Of a stretch of DNA of 64,000 nucleotides, positions 62,575 through 64,000 are shown piece by piece. This stretch comes from Paracoccus sp. IB05 (GTDB lineage Bacteria; Pseudomonadota; Alphaproteobacteria; Rhodobacterales; Rhodobacteraceae). Location: assembly GCF_016405985.1 (NCBI RefSeq), contig NZ_JAEFCF010000002.1, positions 178,939 through 242,938 of the forward strand. The letters are read 5' to 3'. Made by a program: the position numbers and the translations under genes. The notes beneath the pieces are model-generated. The model made no database searches and was not told where the DNA came from. It saw only the letters and a list, made by a program, of their open reading frames with translations. Positions within the stretch are counted from its first letter, which is position 1. Every line of letters begins with the position of its first letter.

Positions 62575-62714
62575 CGGCCAGAAATTCCCGGCAAAGATCA
62601 CCCGCTCTGGCCTGAGCCGGGCAGAGCGGGGTTGCACGCGCATACAGGCGGGCTATAGGAAACTGACCGCTTTTGGTCCGCCTGTTGATCCGCCCCCTTT
62701 GACCTGAGGCCGCC

Positions 62715-63590
62715 ATGTCGCTGACCCCCGCCCCGAAGGATGACCCACATACCCTGGTCTCGACAGACTGGCTTGCCAGCCATCTGAAGGACCCCGATCT
62801 GCGTTTGCTTGATGCCAGCTGGTTCCTGCCCCCGTCTGAGCGCAATGCGCGCGCGGAATATGAGGCGGCCCATATCCCGGGCGCACGGTTCTTCGACCTT
62901 GAGGAAATTTCGGATCACCGCTCGAACCTGCCGCATATGGTGCCGCCGGTCGAGAAATTCATGTCACGGATGCGGGCGATGGGAGTCGGCGACGGGCATC
63001 AGGTGGTGGTCTACGATTCGACCGGTATCTTTTCGGCGCCGCGGATCTGGTGGACCTTCCGTCTGATGGGCAAGAATGATGTCGCCGTGCTGGATGGTGG
63101 CCTGCCGAAATGGCAGGCGGAAGGGCGCGAGACCGAAGACCTGCCGCCGGTGATCCGCGATCGCCATATGACCACGCAGCGCCAGAACCACCTGGTGAAA
63201 GACGTGACCCAGGTGGCCCATGCCGCGAAGCTGAAACAGGCAGTGGTGGTTGATGCCCGTGCGCCCGCGCGCTTTGCCGGCGAGGCGCCGGAGCCGCGCC
63301 CCGGTCTGCGCGCAGGACACATTCCCGGGTCGCGCAACCTGCCCTGGGGCAATCTGCTGAACCAGGATGGCACCATGAAAGACCCCGCCGTCCTGCGGAT
63401 GATTTTCCAGGAGGCGGGGATCGACCTTGCGCAGCCGGTGATCACCAGCTGCGGCTCGGGCGTATCGGCGGCGATCCTCGCGCTCTCGCTGGAGCGGATC
63501 GGGCATCGCAACTGGTCGCTCTATGACGGCTCCTGGGCCGAATGGGGCATGTATGAGGATTTGCCGGTCGAGACGGGCCCAGCTGCATAA
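62715..63590 (+). CDS. sseA: 3-mercaptopyruvate sulfurtransferase
   Basis: 291 residues with two rhodanese domains; only the C-terminal one has the catalytic Cys, in TSCGSGVSA (Cys246), matching the CG(S/T)GV(T/S)A loop of mercaptopyruvate sulfurtransferases rather than the CRKGVT loop of thiosulfate enzymes. Other blocks are STDWLASHLKDPDLRLLDASW and AHIPGARFFDLEEISD. It transfers sulfur from 3-mercaptopyruvate to acceptors such as thiols or cyanide. The aminotransferase gene follows, 61 bases away. Confidence 0.93.
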   Translation: MSLTPAPKDDPHTLVSTDWLASHLKDPDLRLLDASWFLPPSERNARAEYEAAHIPGARFFDLEEISDHRSNLPHMVPPVEKFMSRMRAMGVGDGHQVVVYDSTGIFSAPRIWWTFRLMGKNDVAVLDGGLPKWQAEGRETEDLPPVIRDRHMTTQRQNHLVKDVTQVAHAAKLKQAVVVDARAPARFAGEAPEPRPGLRAGHIPGSRNLPWGNLLNQDGTMKDPAVLRMIFQEAGIDLAQPVITSCGSGVSAAILALSLERIGHRNWSLYDGSWAEWGMYEDLPVETGPAA

Positions 63591-63651
63591 GGCAAGGCCG
63601 CCGGAACGGGCGCAATGGGGCCGGGGACCGGCCCGCTGATGTGAGGAAGAC

Positions 63652-64000
63652 ATGCTTGAGGCTTTGACCCAGCAGCCGCAGGACAAGATCCTGCAACTGA
63701 TCGCGATGTTTCGCGAGGACAAGCGGGACGGCAAGATTGATCTTGGCGTTGGTGTTTACAAGGACGCGACCGGGCTCACCCCGGTGATGCGCGCGGTCAG
63801 AGCCGCCGAAAAGAAGATCTGGGAAGCCGAGACCACCAAGACCTATACCGCGCTGGCCGGTGAGCCCGCCTATAACGCGGCAATCACCGCGCTGATCCTT
63901 GGCGATGGGTTCGGGGATCGTGCTGCCTCGATCTCGACCCCCGGCGGCACCGGCGCGCTGCGTCAGGCGTTCGAGCTGGTCAAGCTTGCGCGGCCCGGGG
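63652..64000 (+). CDS. Aspartate/aromatic amino acid aminotransferase, 3' truncated by window
   Basis: Only the N-terminal 116 residues are present. MLEALTQQPQDKILQLIAMF, then LGVGVYKDATGLTPVMRAVR and the KTYTALAGEPAYNAAI stretch are those of the class I-alpha fold (AspC/TyrB type), a PLP-dependent transaminase that links aspartate or aromatic amino acids with 2-oxo acids. GAGGAAGAC precedes ATG 63652. The active-site Lys is beyond the window edge. It may be co-transcribed with sseA, which would use mercaptopyruvate made by such transamination of cysteine. Confidence 0.9.
   Translation, partial: MLEALTQQPQDKILQLIAMFREDKRDGKIDLGVGVYKDATGLTPVMRAVRAAEKKIWEAETTKTYTALAGEPAYNAAITALILGDGFGDRAASISTPGGTGALRQAFELVKLARPG

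Noticed and set aside
63618..63634. Terminator between sseA and the aminotransferase gene
   Set aside because: GGGCCGG/CCGGCCC forms a hairpin but has no T-run and lies close to the next ribosome site; co-transcription is as likely.
1..64000. CRISPR array or complete insertion sequence
   Set aside because: No regularly spaced repeats and no intact transposase with terminal inverted repeats were seen.

Overview
The window comes from a high-GC alphaproteobacterium, most likely family Rhodobacteraceae/Paracoccaceae. The evidence is the strong GC bias, the complete oxygen-dependent cobalamin gene set (cobG, cobF, cobN), an erythritol locus with an EryEFG-type ABC transporter, an FMN-riboswitch-controlled RibH2-type lumazine synthase, and a short intergenic repeat with a GGAGTATTT core that I recall from this family. 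Genus cannot be fixed from the sequence alone.

Layout. 1-2865: an accessory stretch with a DUF5681 protein, three small genes that each carry a frameshift, and a nuclease-like protein. It abuts the 3' end of a tRNA-Pro(CGG) gene, so it looks like a decaying prophage or integrated-element edge. 3103-11310 (minus): TadG-like protein, a TerC/CBS/CorC membrane protein with a structured leader, and an RND efflux pump with its adaptor. 11540-12216 (plus): FMN riboswitch and ribH2.

12217-29722: a large polyol locus in two divergent arms. The plus arm is eryA-eryB-eryC-eryD-tpiA2(eryH)-rpiB(eryI)-fbp, a full route from erythritol to D-erythrose 4-phosphate. The minus arm holds a DUF2291-ATPase-permease-binding protein ABC importer (EryEFG type), then two DeoR regulators, a second FGGY kinase and a second GlpD-like dehydrogenase. 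The second kinase/dehydrogenase pair suggests that the locus handles another polyol.

29738-30664: glutaminase. 30737-34818 (minus): a tightly overlapping four-gene cluster (KASIII, SDR, metallo-beta-lactamase-fold hydrolase, adenylate-forming enzyme). A divergent TetR regulator with two near-identical palindromic operators faces it. The chemistry resembles the OleABCD logic but with a different hydrolase, and this is the best candidate for an undescribed system. It is followed by a sulfotransferase, a secreted ClpP-fold-like protein, two flavin reductases (one a possible CobR) and an HPP/CBS membrane protein.

39680-57217: the cobalamin region. cobQ and cobO run on the minus strand. A cobalamin riboswitch precedes DUF1636-cobW-cobN-cobG-cobH-cobI-cobJ-cobL-cobE-cobM-cobB-cobA, nearly all with overlapping start and stop codons. 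cobK sits antisense inside this run. A second cobalamin riboswitch precedes the cobalt transporter cbtB-cbtA, and cobF follows on the minus strand. Three copies of the intergenic repeat occur here, one inside the cobN reading frame. 57341-64000: housekeeping genes (slt, dapA, an EamA transporter, smpB, a Gly-rich small protein, sseA, and the start of an aspartate/aromatic aminotransferase cut by the window edge).
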